DNA of 64,000 nt, taken from NCBI RefSeq assembly GCF_008704495.1, contig NZ_CP023699.1, positions 2,232,001-2,296,000 on the forward strand, given 5' to 3'. This DNA is from Streptomyces kanamyceticus (GTDB lineage: Bacteria > Actinomycetota > Actinomycetes > Streptomycetales > Streptomycetaceae). This document shows positions 8,337 through 18,300 of this stretch, piece by piece. A program made the position numbers and the translations under genes. Positions within the stretch are counted from its first letter, which is position 1, and each line of letters begins with the position of its first letter. The notes below the pieces were generated by a model that saw only the letters and a program-made list of their open reading frames with translations, was not told the DNA's origin and searched no databases.

Positions 8337-11300
8337 GTGCACGACGACAGACTGCTGGTGGAAGGACGCCTGGAGCGGGCGCTGCGCCAGTTCATCCGCC
8401 CCGCCCAGTACGCGCGGCGGGTGCCGCTGACCCTCTCCGTGTGGCACGCGCCGGGCGAGCCGGTACCCGTGACGACGGCCATCGACGCCGCGTACGAACC
8501 CTTCGAGACCGGTACCGAGTGGGGAAGTCCCTGGTCGACAAGTTGGTTCCGGATTCAAGGAGAAGTGCCTGCCGAGTGGCAGGGGCAGCGGGTCGAGGTG
8601 GTCGTCGATCCTGGCTTCTCCGGGGAAGGGCCCGGCTTCCAGGCGGAGGGTCTGGTGTACGACGCGGCGGGCGTTCCCCTGAAGGGGATTCACCCGCGCA
8701 ATCGGCATATTCCGGTGGCCTCCCCCGCCCGGGGCGGCGAAGCGGTGCACCTGCTTCTGGAGGCGGCGGCGAATCCCACCGTTCTGCACGACTTCGTACC
8801 GACACGTCTCGGCGACGTACTGACCGCAGGCAATACCCCGATCTACCGATTCACGTCTGTCGATCTCGCCGTACTGGACGAGGACGTCTGGCAGTTGATC
8901 CTCGACATCGAGGTCCTCTCGGAGCTCATGGCGGAACTGGACGCCGACCGTCCGCGACGGCACGAGATCCTGCGGGCCCTGGAGGACATGCTCGACGCGC
9001 TCGATCTGCACGACGTGTCAGGGACGGCCGCCGCGGCGCGCGCCGCGCTCGCCGAGGTCCTCGCGCGGCCCGCCCACGCCAGCGCCCACCGCGTATCGGC
9101 GGCCGGGCACGCGCACATCGACTCGGCCTGGCTGTGGCCGCTGCGCGAGACGGTGCGCAAGGCGTCCCGCACCTTCGCCAATGTGACGGCGCTCGCCGAG
9201 GAGTATCCCGAGCTGGTCTTCGCCTGTTCGCAGGCCCAGCAGTACGCCTGGGTGAAGGAGCACCAGCCGCACATCTGGGACCGCATCAAGAAGGCGGTGG
9301 CGGACGGGAATTGGGCCCCGGTCGGCTCCATGTGGGTCGAGTCGGACGCCAACATGCCGGGCGGCGAGGCGCTCGCCCGGCAGATCACGCACGGCAGGCG
9401 GTTCTTCCGTGAGGAGTTCGGCATCGAGACGGAGGAGATCTGGCTGCCGGACTCCTTCGGATACACCGCCGCCTTCCCGCAGTTGGCGAAGCTCGCGGGC
9501 ATCCGCTGGTTCCTCACGCAGAAACTGAGCTGGAACCAGACCAACAAGATGCCGCACCACACCTTCTGGTGGGAGGGCATCGACGGCACCCGCGTCTTCA
9601 CCCACTTCCCGCCCGTCGACACCTACAACTCGCAGTTCCACGGCTCCGAACTCGCCCACGCCGAACGGAACTTCGCCGACAAGGGCCGGGCGACCCGCTC
9701 CCTGGTGCCGTTCGGCTGGGGCGACGGCGGGGGCGGCCCGACCCGCGAGATGATGGAGCGGGCCCGGCGCCTGCGCTCCCTGGAGGGCTCGCCGCGCGTC
9801 GAGATCGAGAAGCCGTCGGCGTTCTTCGCGGCGGCCGAGGAGGAGTACGGGGCGCGGGCCCCCGTCTGGTCCGGCGAGCTCTACCTGGAGCTGCACCGCG
9901 CGACGTACACCACCCAGGCCGCGACCAAGCGTGGCAACCGTCGCAGTGAACACGCCTTGCGCGAGGCGGAGTTGTGGTGCACGGCGGCCGCGGTGCGCGA
10001 TCCGGCGTACGTCTATCCGTACGACACCCTGGACCGACTGTGGAAGACGGTCCTGCTGCACCAGTTCCACGACATCCTGCCGGGCTCCTCCATCGCCTGG
10101 GTGCACCGCGAGGCACGCGACACCTATGAGCGCGTCGTCGCCGAGCTCGGCGAACTCACCCTGGCGGCCGCCCGGTCGCTCGGCGCGGGCGGACCCGCCG
10201 CGCTGAACGCCTCGCCGTACCCGCGCAGCGAGGTCGTCGAGAGCGAGGACGGCACGCTGGTGCACGTCCAGGTGCCCGCGCTCGGCACCCAGAGCCTGTC
10301 GGTGGCCGCGGGCTTCACCCGGGAGCCCGGCAGGGGCGCGGCCGCGGCGAGCGACGGCACGGCGATCGTGCTCTCGAACGAGCACCTGCGCGTCACCGTC
10401 GACGCCGCGGGGCTGATCACCTCCGTCCACGACGCGGCCGAGGACCGCGAGGTCCTCGCCGCTCCGGGCAACCTCCTCCAGCTGCACCCCGACCACCCCA
10501 CGCACTACGACGCCTGGGACCTCGACCGGCACTACCGGCACCGGCACACCGACCTCACGGACGCCGAGTCCGTCGAGCTCGTCGAGGACGGGCCGCTGCG
10601 CGTCGCGGTGCGCGTGGTGCGCGCCTTCGGGGCCTCCCGGATCACCCAGGAGATCCGCCTGGCGGCCGGGAGCGGGCGCGTCGACATCGTCACCGACGTC
10701 GACTGGCGCGAGTCGGAGAAGGTCCTCAAGGCCGCCTTCCCCCTCGACGTGCACGCCGAACGGTCCGCCGCCGAGATCCAGTTCGGCCATGTGCACCGGC
10801 CGACCCACGCCAACACCGGCTGGGACGCGGCCCGTTACGAGATCTGCGCGCACCGCTGGCTGCGGGTCGCCGAGGAGGGGTACGGCGTCGCGCTGCTCAA
10901 CGACTCGACGTACGGCCACGACGTGACCCGCACCGAGCACGACGGCACGCTCGGCACCACCGTCCGCCTCACCCTGCTGCGGGCCCCGCACAGCCCGGAT
11001 CCGGAGACCGACCAGGGCACGCACCGCTTCACGTACGCGCTGCTGCCCGGGGCGACGACGGGGGACGCCGTCGCGGAGGGGCTCGCGCTCAACCTGCCGC
11101 TGCGGGTGACGGCCGCGCCGGTGCTCGCGTCGCTGGTGGCCGTCGACCACCCCGCGGTCACCGTCGAGTCGGTGAAGCTCGCGGACGACCGGGGCGGCGA
11201 CGTCGTGGTGCGCCTCTACGAGTCGCGGGGCGGGCGGGCCGCCGCGACGCTCAGCACGTCGTTCCCGGTGGCGCGGGCCGAGGTGACCGACCTCCTGGAG

Positions 11301-11393
11301 CGCCCGGTCGAACCGGCGCGGACCAGCGAGGCCGGTCTCTCGCTCGCGCTGCGGCCGTTCCAGATCGTGACGCTGCGGCTGCGCCCGGCGTGA
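8337..11393 (+). CDS. GH38 alpha-mannosidase
   Basis: This 1018-residue cytoplasmic glycosidase has no signal peptide. An N-terminal domain precedes the GH38 catalytic domain, whose hallmarks are GHAHIDSAWLWPLRETVRK (zinc-binding His and Asp), WVESDANMPGGEALARQ (probable nucleophile Asp) and WLPDSFGYTAAFPQLAKLAG. The mid-domain HQFHDILPGSSIAWVH follows, then the beta-rich C-terminal mannosidase domains. The length matches cytosolic/ER-type alpha-mannosidases. The GTG start has GAGGAG about six bases upstream. It probably trims alpha-mannosides taken up as oligosaccharides. A strong hairpin follows directly. Confidence 0.95.
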   Translation: MHDDRLLVEGRLERALRQFIRPAQYARRVPLTLSVWHAPGEPVPVTTAIDAAYEPFETGTEWGSPWSTSWFRIQGEVPAEWQGQRVEVVVDPGFSGEGPGFQAEGLVYDAAGVPLKGIHPRNRHIPVASPARGGEAVHLLLEAAANPTVLHDFVPTRLGDVLTAGNTPIYRFTSVDLAVLDEDVWQLILDIEVLSELMAELDADRPRRHEILRALEDMLDALDLHDVSGTAAAARAALAEVLARPAHASAHRVSAAGHAHIDSAWLWPLRETVRKASRTFANVTALAEEYPELVFACSQAQQYAWVKEHQPHIWDRIKKAVADGNWAPVGSMWVESDANMPGGEALARQITHGRRFFREEFGIETEEIWLPDSFGYTAAFPQLAKLAGIRWFLTQKLSWNQTNKMPHHTFWWEGIDGTRVFTHFPPVDTYNSQFHGSELAHAERNFADKGRATRSLVPFGWGDGGGGPTREMMERARRLRSLEGSPRVEIEKPSAFFAAAEEEYGARAPVWSGELYLELHRATYTTQAATKRGNRRSEHALREAELWCTAAAVRDPAYVYPYDTLDRLWKTVLLHQFHDILPGSSIAWVHREARDTYERVVAELGELTLAAARSLGAGGPAALNASPYPRSEVVESEDGTLVHVQVPALGTQSLSVAAGFTREPGRGAAAASDGTAIVLSNEHLRVTVDAAGLITSVHDAAEDREVLAAPGNLLQLHPDHPTHYDAWDLDRHYRHRHTDLTDAESVELVEDGPLRVAVRVVRAFGASRITQEIRLAAGSGRVDIVTDVDWRESEKVLKAAFPLDVHAERSAAEIQFGHVHRPTHANTGWDAARYEICAHRWLRVAEEGYGVALLNDSTYGHDVTRTEHDGTLGTTVRLTLLRAPHSPDPETDQGTHRFTYALLPGATTGDAVAEGLALNLPLRVTAAPVLASLVAVDHPAVTVESVKLADDRGGDVVVRLYESRGGRAAATLSTSFPVARAEVTDLLERPVEPARTSEAGLSLALRPFQIVTLRLRPA

Positions 11394-11402
11394 GCCCGCC
11401 GA

Positions 11403-11428
11403 CCGGAGGGGGCCGGGGCCCCCTCCGG
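11403..11428. terminator. Bidirectional hairpin between GH38 and poxB
   Basis: A perfect 12-bp stem (ccggagggggcc at 11403-11414 with 11417-11428) sits in the 37-bp gap between two convergent genes. It touches the poxB stop at 11431, so it can serve both strands. Confidence 0.85.
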
Positions 11429-11430
11429 CG

Positions 11431-13173
11431 TCAGGGCCTCGGGACGTTGCGCAGGTTCGAGCGGGCCATCTGCACCATCCGGCCCACCCCGCCGTCCAGC
11501 ACGATCTTGCTCGCGGAGAGCGCGAAGCCGGTCACCATCTCCGAGCTGATCTTGGGCGGGATGGACAGCGCGTTCGGATCGGTGACGACGTCGACCAGGG
11601 CCGGGCCCTTGTGCGCGAAGGCGTCCTTCAGGGCGCCCGCGAGCTGCTTGGGCTTCTCCACGCGTACGCCGTAGGCCCCGCAGGCGCGGGCGACGGCGGC
11701 GAAGTCGGGGTTGTGGTTCGCCGTCCCGTACGAGGGCAGGCCCGCGACCAGCATCTCCAGCTCGACCATGCCCAGCGAGGAGTTGTTGAAGAGGACGACC
11801 TTCACCGGCAGGTCGTGCTGGACCAGGGTGAGGAAGTCGCCCATCAGCATCGAGAAGCCGCCGTCGCCCGACATGGAGACGACCTGGCGCCCCCGGTCGG
11901 TGAACTGGGCGCCGATCGCCTGCGGCAGGGCGTTCGCCATCGAGCCGTGGCTGAAGGAGCCGATGATGCGGCGCTTGCCGTTCGGGGTGAGGTAGCGGGC
12001 CGCCCAGACGTTGCACATGCCGGTGTCGACGGTGAAGACCGCGTCGTCGGCGGCGAGGTCGTCGAGGACCGACGCGACGTACTCCGGGTGGATCGGGACG
12101 TGCTTCTCGACCTTGCGCGTGTACGCCTTGATGACGCCTTCCAACGCGTCGGCGTGCTTCTTCAGCATCTTGTCGAGGAACTTGCGGTTCGTCTTCGGCG
12201 AGACCCTCGGGGTCAGACAGCGCAGGGTCTCGCGGACATCGCCCCAGACGGCGAGGTCCAGCTTGGAGCGGCGGCCCAGGTGCTCGGGCCTGATGTCCAC
12301 CTGGACGATCTTGACGTCGTCGGGCAGGAAGGCGTTGTACGGGAAGTCCGTGCCGAGCAGGATCAGGAGGTCGCACTCGTGGGTGGCCTCGTACGCGGCG
12401 CCGTAGCCGAGCAGGCCACTCATGCCCACGTCGTACGGGTTGTCGTACTGGATCCACTCCTTGCCGCGCAGGGCGTGGCCGACCGGGGACTTGATCTTCT
12501 CGGCGAACTCCATCACCTCGGCGTGCGCGCCCGCCGTGCCGCTGCCGCAGAAGAGCGTGACCTTGTCGGCCTCGTCGATCATCGCGGCGAGCTTCTCGAT
12601 CTCCGCGTCGCCGGGGCGCACGGAGGGGCGGGACGTGACGAGCGCGGTCTCGGCAGCCTTCTCAGGGGCGGTCTCGGAGGCGATGTCGCCGGGCAGCGAG
12701 ACGACGCTGACGCCGTTCTGCCCGACGGCGTGCTGGATGGCGGTCTGCAGGAGCCGCGGCATCTGCTTCGGATTGGAGATCATCTCGCTGTAGTGACTGC
12801 ACTCGCGGAACAGTTGGTCCGGGTGGGTCTCCTGGAAGTAGCCGAGCCCGATCTCGCTGGAGGGGATGTGCGAGGCGAGTGCCAGGACCGGGGCCATGGA
12901 GCGGTGCGCGTCGTACAGGCCGTTGATCAGGTGCAGGTTGCCCGGGCCGCAGGAGCCCGCGCAGGCGGCGAGCTTGCCGGTGACCTGGGCCTCGGCGCCC
13001 GCCGCGAAGGCGGCGGTCTCCTCGTGCCTGACCTGGATCCAGTCGATCTCAGGGGTGCGGCGGATCGCGTCGACGACGGGGTTGAGACTGTCCCCGACGA
13101 CTCCGTACAGCCGCTTCACGCCCGCGCGGACGAGGATGTCGACGAACTGCTCGGCGACGTTCTGCTTGGCCAT
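11431..13173 (-). CDS. poxB: Pyruvate dehydrogenase/oxidase (quinone), ThDP-dependent
   Basis: This 580-residue enzyme of the PoxB type decarboxylates pyruvate to acetate and CO2 and passes electrons to quinone. The N-terminal domain has the ThDP-activating Glu in VRHEETAAFAAGA. The following ACAGSCGPGNLHLINGLYDAHRS and GYFQETHPDQLFRECSHYSE segments are characteristic of PoxB. The C-terminal ThDP/Mg motif is GDGGFSML...LFNNSSLGM. The ATG at 13173 has AAGGGG eight bases upstream, while a GTG nine bases earlier abuts that site. Acetolactate synthase and other ThDP enzymes are relatives, but the PoxB-specific segments favour this call. Confidence 0.9.
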   Translation of the reverse strand: MAKQNVAEQFVDILVRAGVKRLYGVVGDSLNPVVDAIRRTPEIDWIQVRHEETAAFAAGAEAQVTGKLAACAGSCGPGNLHLINGLYDAHRSMAPVLALASHIPSSEIGLGYFQETHPDQLFRECSHYSEMISNPKQMPRLLQTAIQHAVGQNGVSVVSLPGDIASETAPEKAAETALVTSRPSVRPGDAEIEKLAAMIDEADKVTLFCGSGTAGAHAEVMEFAEKIKSPVGHALRGKEWIQYDNPYDVGMSGLLGYGAAYEATHECDLLILLGTDFPYNAFLPDDVKIVQVDIRPEHLGRRSKLDLAVWGDVRETLRCLTPRVSPKTNRKFLDKMLKKHADALEGVIKAYTRKVEKHVPIHPEYVASVLDDLAADDAVFTVDTGMCNVWAARYLTPNGKRRIIGSFSHGSMANALPQAIGAQFTDRGRQVVSMSGDGGFSMLMGDFLTLVQHDLPVKVVLFNNSSLGMVELEMLVAGLPSYGTANHNPDFAAVARACGAYGVRVEKPKQLAGALKDAFAHKGPALVDVVTDPNALSIPPKISSEMVTGFALSASKIVLDGGVGRMVQMARSNLRNVPRP

Positions 13174-13251
13174 GCTGCGCACCCCTTGTGAACCGTGGAC
13201 CCGTTGCTCTCCATTGCTTTCTCTGGATCCATGAAGTCACAGGTGCGGGCG

Positions 13252-15246
13252 TCATGCCTCCCAAACGGCGGCGGCCGTCCTGTCGTCCGCGTACCCCTTC
13301 ACCCTGACCTGGATGTCGGCGAGGAAGGCGGCGAGCCCCGGCGGGCCGCTCTTGTGCCACCTGCGGGTGAGGTGCTCGGACAGCTCGGGCTCGCCGCGCA
13401 GCGGTTCGGCGAGGCCGCCGCTGCACAGGACGAGGGCGTCACCCGGCCGGGCGACCGAGGCGCGGAACCTGAAGGGGTCGCGGGGCTGCTCGGGGGCCGG
13501 TTCGTAGGGGCTCGGGGGCGTGGTGATGCCCAGGTCCATGGTGAGCCGGTCGCCCTCCTCCGGGGTGTCCGGGGGCGGCGAGCCGAAACCGACCACGGCG
13601 TCGCCCACGGCGTCGGCGACGCTCGGCTCGATGTCCTGCCACGCGCCGTCCCGCAGCCGGAAGAGGCCGCCGCCGCCGACCCCGAAGAACACCCGGGTGC
13701 GGCACTCGGGGTCGGCGGGCAGCAGGAGGCAGCGCAGCGAGGCCGCGTACTCGTCGGGTTCCAGGCCCAGGTCCGCGGCGTGTGCGCGGAGCCTGCCGAG
13801 GCTGCGGTCGGTGAGGCGGTGCAGTCCCGACTTCAGGTCGCCGCGCCGGGCGGCCCTGATGTCCTCGGCGAGCCGCCGGTGGCTGCGGCCCACGGCCCTG
13901 CCGATCCACTGGCAGGCCTCCGCGGCGGCGCGGTGCGCGCCCGGCGTTGCCCGGGCGCCGGTCGCCACGGCGACGAGCACGAGGGCGTTCTCGCCGGTCC
14001 CGAAGCGGGCGGTGAGCAGGGCGTCGCGGCGGGGATCGCCCCGGTACCTGGCGGAGTCCCCGCGCACGGAGGCCGCGCGCAGCGTGCTGGAGCCGTACCG
14101 CGCCCCGTCGAGCACGGTGTCGGCGACCAGGTCCCCGAGGTCGTCCGGATCGGCGGCGGGCAGCACGGTGGGCTCGGCCTCGTAGGTGGGAGGTCCGTCC
14201 CCCACGTACTCGGGGACGGGGGGCGCCGTGCCCTGCGCCCCCGGGCGGGAGGCGCTCGGCGCCTGCCGCTCCTCGGGGCCGCGCGAGGCGGGCACGGCGG
14301 GGCGGGGCTCTTCGGTCGAGGCGGGCGAATACCCACCGGAGGAGAAGGTCACGGGCCCCCCGGGCGCGGTGGGCGGCTCCCAGGGAGCGGCGGCGACGGG
14401 CTCGCGGGGCGCGAAGCCGGGTGGCGCGGTGGGCGGAGGGGCCTGGGGCCGCTGCCCGGGACCGGCGTCCGCCGACCGGCCGGGATCGCCCCCGCCCGCC
14501 GGTCCTGCGAAGTCCCCCACGCACGGGGGCCGCTGCCCCAACACGGGCGACCGGGCCGGGGCCGTACCTGGCCGGTCGGCCGCCTCCCCGCTCACCCCCT
14601 GCGGAGCCACGCCAGGGGCATGAGGGCCGAACTCCCCGCCACACTCGGGAGCTTGGTCCGGCACGGGCGGCCGGACCGGGGCCGTACCCGGCCGGTCGGC
14701 CGCCTCCCCGCCCGCAGCCCGCGCAGCGAAGCCGGTCCCCTGCGACTCGAACCCCTCTCCATAGTCCGGATCCCGATCCGGCACAGACGGCCGAGCGGAG
14801 GCCGCGACTCCCCTCTCGGCCGCCGCCCCGCTCGCCGTCGGCGGACCGAAGTCGGCAGCCCGAGGCCCGAACTCCCCGGCGTACTGAGGACCTTGCCCCG
14901 GCACGTGCGGCCGATCAGGGGCCGCAGCTGGCTCATCGGCCGCCGCCAACTCCCCGCCGTACTCCGGGTCTTGGTCCGGCACGGGCGGCCAGTCGGAGGC
15001 TGGGGCCGCATCGGGGGCGCGGGCCGGAGGCTCCCCCGCGTGGGGCAGGTGGGGCGGCGGCTCCGGGGGGCCCGTGGGCGGGTCCTGGGTGCGGAACCCT
15101 TCCTTCAGCGTGTCGGTCGCCGAGGCGAACCTGTCGTCGAGGGTGTCCGGTGCGGGTGTCGCGCCCGTGTCCTGTGCGGAGTCGTCGTACAGCTGCCCCC
15201 ACCAGTCGTCGTCGCGACCGGTGCGCCTCTCCCCCTGCTGGCTCAT
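13252..15246 (-). CDS. PP2C-like phosphatase-fold protein with long repetitive N-terminus
   Basis: This protein of about 664 residues has an N-terminal half that is Pro/Ala/Gly-rich and disordered. It contains four to five imperfect repeats of about 40 residues built on a 'PPVPDQ.PEYGGEF...' core. The C-terminal 270 residues resemble PP2C_2 Ser/Thr phosphatases: RYRGDPRRDALLTARF (motif 1 Asp), SGGLAEPL and YADDRTAAAVWEA (last Asp motif). The second metal-binding motif, usually ADG, is ATG in VLVAVATGARATP, so catalytic competence is doubtful. The start MSQQGERR at 15246 is chosen over an ATG 96 bp upstream because the disordered segment begins there; AAGGG is very close to it. Confidence 0.75.
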   Translation of the reverse strand: MSQQGERRTGRDDDWWGQLYDDSAQDTGATPAPDTLDDRFASATDTLKEGFRTQDPPTGPPEPPPHLPHAGEPPARAPDAAPASDWPPVPDQDPEYGGELAAADEPAAAPDRPHVPGQGPQYAGEFGPRAADFGPPTASGAAAERGVAASARPSVPDRDPDYGEGFESQGTGFAARAAGGEAADRPGTAPVRPPVPDQAPECGGEFGPHAPGVAPQGVSGEAADRPGTAPARSPVLGQRPPCVGDFAGPAGGGDPGRSADAGPGQRPQAPPPTAPPGFAPREPVAAAPWEPPTAPGGPVTFSSGGYSPASTEEPRPAVPASRGPEERQAPSASRPGAQGTAPPVPEYVGDGPPTYEAEPTVLPAADPDDLGDLVADTVLDGARYGSSTLRAASVRGDSARYRGDPRRDALLTARFGTGENALVLVAVATGARATPGAHRAAAEACQWIGRAVGRSHRRLAEDIRAARRGDLKSGLHRLTDRSLGRLRAHAADLGLEPDEYAASLRCLLLPADPECRTRVFFGVGGGGLFRLRDGAWQDIEPSVADAVGDAVVGFGSPPPDTPEEGDRLTMDLGITTPPSPYEPAPEQPRDPFRFRASVARPGDALVLCSGGLAEPLRGEPELSEHLTRRWHKSGPPGLAAFLADIQVRVKGYADDRTAAAVWEA

Positions 15247-15324
15247 GCCCTTATTGTCCACCGCTGGAGCCGTACGAAAACGGTGCATCCGGAAATTCCG
15301 GCCCGCCATACGAGTGACAGGGAG

Positions 15325-15367
15325 CCCGCCGGACGGCCCCACCCCCCACGGGAGGACCGCCCGGCGG
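15325..15367 (-). terminator. Imperfect hairpin after the subtilase gene
   Basis: The segment at 15325-15338 pairs with 15354-15367 (12 of 14 positions) just beyond the minus-strand subtilase stop at 15379. It lies upstream of the PP2C-like gene and probably separates the two transcripts. Confidence 0.5.
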
Positions 15368-15378
15368 AACCGGTGTGA

Positions 15379-18300
15379 CTAGCGCACGTCGTAGGCGCGG
15401 GCCACGGTCTGTGTGACGGAGTTTCCGTGGGAATCCGTCAGCTGGGTCTTGAGCCGGACCCGCTTGCCCGAGGCGCCCGCGTGGTTCACGGTCGCGCGCC
15501 ACTTGCCGCCCTGTAGGGCGGTGGTGGCCGCCGTCCAGGTCTTGCCCTCGTCGTAGGAGTACGACAGCTTCGCGTCGGTGAGCGATCCTGGCCTGTAGCC
15601 CGCGTGCCCCGTCGCGCCGAGTTCAATCCGCTGTCCGTCCTCGGCGGCGAGCGTCTTGGCGCCGTCCTCCGGCACGGCGTACGTCGGGAAGAGCATCGGG
15701 ATGCCCTGCGAGTACTCGTCCTCGTCGAGCTTCGAACGGAAGGACCAGGTCGTCTCGGTCTCCGTGGACCGCTTCCAGACCTGCGAGCCGATCTTCGCGG
15801 TGGAGAGCGTCAGTTCGTACGCGGAGTCCTCGGCCGGGACCGTGAACACCCCCGAAGGCCAGCCCGACTGCCCCAGGCTCTCCCCGTTCCGCTTGAGCTC
15901 CACGGAGCCAATGTCGCCGAAGCTGCCCTGGATCCCGGCGTGTTCGGCGTCGGACCAGAAGCCGGGTGCCACGCCGATCAGGTTGCCCTGCCGCTCACCG
16001 GCGAGCGCCTGCTTCCCCTCGGCGTCGCGCGGCGTGCCGGGCGCGAGGACGCCGTCGTACCAGGTCTCGGTGCGGCGCTCGCCCTTCTGGTAGGTGCGCA
16101 CCGGGTCGATCATGAACTCCCCGTACGGGAAGCTGCTGGAGACCTGGTGGCTCCAGCCCGTGGTGCCCGCCGAGTAGTACTCGGTGCGCTTTCCGGGGGC
16201 AGGGACGGACGCGATGTCGCCGAAGTAGATCTCAAGTCCGGTCGGGCGGACGGCCGAAGGCAGGTCCACGTAGTCCGTGCTCTGGCCCATCGCCCGGTAC
16301 GTCGCCGTGTTCGCGGCGAGGTCCTTGTCCCGTACGCGGTAGGTGCGGTCGTCGCGGATCTGGCCGGTCTCGGGGAAGGCGAGGTTGTAGGTGTAGGGGC
16401 TCTTCGCCGTGGCCTGCCATGTCAACTCGGCGTCGCCCGCGCCGATCCGGGACAGCAGGTACGCCGCCTCGTCGGTCGGGATGCCGAGCACCGGCAGCGG
16501 GGATCCGACGAAGCCCGCGGACGGGTACCAGCGGCCGGGGGCCGCGCGGTGGGCGATGACGGCGAGCGCGCCCGCCTTCTTCGCGGCGTTCGCCGCGGCG
16601 GTCGCGTCGCCGCTATCCGGGACCTTGACCAGGGCGATCTTGCCCTTGACCCCGGCGGCTTCGAGCTCGGCGGGCGTGCCGGTCCGCGCGTCGACGACGG
16701 CCGCCTTGCCGGTGCCGTCGAGGTTGGCGGATCCGGTGGACGCGGTCAGGGGGTGCAGCTTCTTGCCGCCCGCGACGGCGAGTTCGGAGATCTGGGGCGC
16801 CGCCGTGCGCCAGTAGCTGCCGGATTCGAAGGTGCCGTCGGACGGCTTGCCCTCGACGGACTGGTAGTAGCCGCGGATGGTGCGCGGGCCCGCCGCGGTG
16901 CCCGCGTGCAGCCAGTTGTCCTTGCCCCAGGTGCGGGCGAAGGCGAGGGTGGCGCCGCGCACTTCGGACGCCTTGTCGGTCTTGACGGCGAGGCGGTGTG
17001 CCTTGCGCGCGTCGAGGGTGATCGTGGTGTCCTTCTTCACGTCGACCTGGGGGCGGGCGATGTGGGTGAGGGAGTCGGTGAGCTTGCCGTCGCCGGACGC
17101 GTCCGGGGTGGCGATGAATCCCGTCAAGAAGTAGGCGCCCGGGCGTACTTGGTACGTCTGGTCGTTGGCGCCCTCGTTGAAGCGCCGCTCACCGGTGGCG
17201 GTGTCCGTGCCGATGAGGTCCACGGAGGACGGTCCTTCGGCGGGCTTGCCGTTCCGGTCGACGAGCTTCACGCGGAGGCTGACGGTCTCCGGCTGCACGT
17301 AGAGCGAGAACGGGGTGGAGACCCGGCCGCCGCCGTCCGCCGTGGCCAGGACGCGGCCCGTGATGTCGCCGTACTGGGCGCGCTTGAGGTCGGCGTCTGG
17401 GGTGAGCTTCAGGGGGACCTTGACGGTGGCTCCTGCCGGGACGGTCACGGAGCGCTCGCCGAGCCTGGCGACCGTGGCGCGCACGGCGGAGCCGTCGTTG
17501 CCGGTGACCCCCTGCAGCGACAGCTTCAACTTCACTGTCTTGTCGGTGGTGTTGGTGTACGGCACGTCCACGCTGGTGCGGTCCGAGGAGTCCTGCGGCC
17601 AGCCGAAGCTGCCGCCCTGAACCGCCGGGGAGCCGAGGACCTGCTGGTCGATCGCCGCCTTGGCGTCGAGCCTGCCGCCGCCGGTCTCGCGGGCGTCACC
17701 GGGGATGCCGCTGTCCGCGGACGACACGAGGGCCGCCTTGATCTGCTGCGAAGTCCAGTCGGGGTGGCGCTGCTTGACGAGCGCCGCGGCGCCCGCGACG
17801 TGCGGGGTCGCCATCGACGTACCGCTCATGGACTGGTACGCGTAGACGCCCCTGCCGCCCGCGGCCGCGGCGGAGATGCCGACGCCTGGGGCGGCGATCT
17901 CCGGCTTGAGGGTGTGCGAGCCGTACGCGGGGCCGCGGCTGGAGAAGTTCGCGGTGGTGTCGTCGCGGTCGACGGCGCCGACGGTCAGCACGCTCGGCGC
18001 GCAGCCGGGCGAGGAGACGGAGTTGAGGCTCGGGCCCGTGTTGCCCGCCGCGATGACGAAGAGGGTGTCCTTCGCGGACTGCGCGAGTTCCTCGGTCGCC
18101 GTGCTCATCGGGTCGGTGCAGTCGGTCCGCGCCGGGTTGCCGAGGCTCATGGAGACGACGTCGGCCTTCTGGTCGACCGCCCACTGCATGCCTTCGATGA
18201 TCCATGAAGTGGCGCCGGAGCCGCTGTCGTTGAGGACCTTGCCGTGCAGCAGCTCGGTGCCGGGCGCGACGCCCTTCTTCTTGCCGCCGCTCGCGGCGCC

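Noticed and set aside
14186..15317. Pro/Arg-rich frames opposite the PP2C-like protein
   Set aside because: They are shadows of the repetitive coding sequence.
15604..18207. Plus-strand frame opposite the subtilase
   Set aside because: The subtilase triad and signal peptide on the minus strand are decisive.
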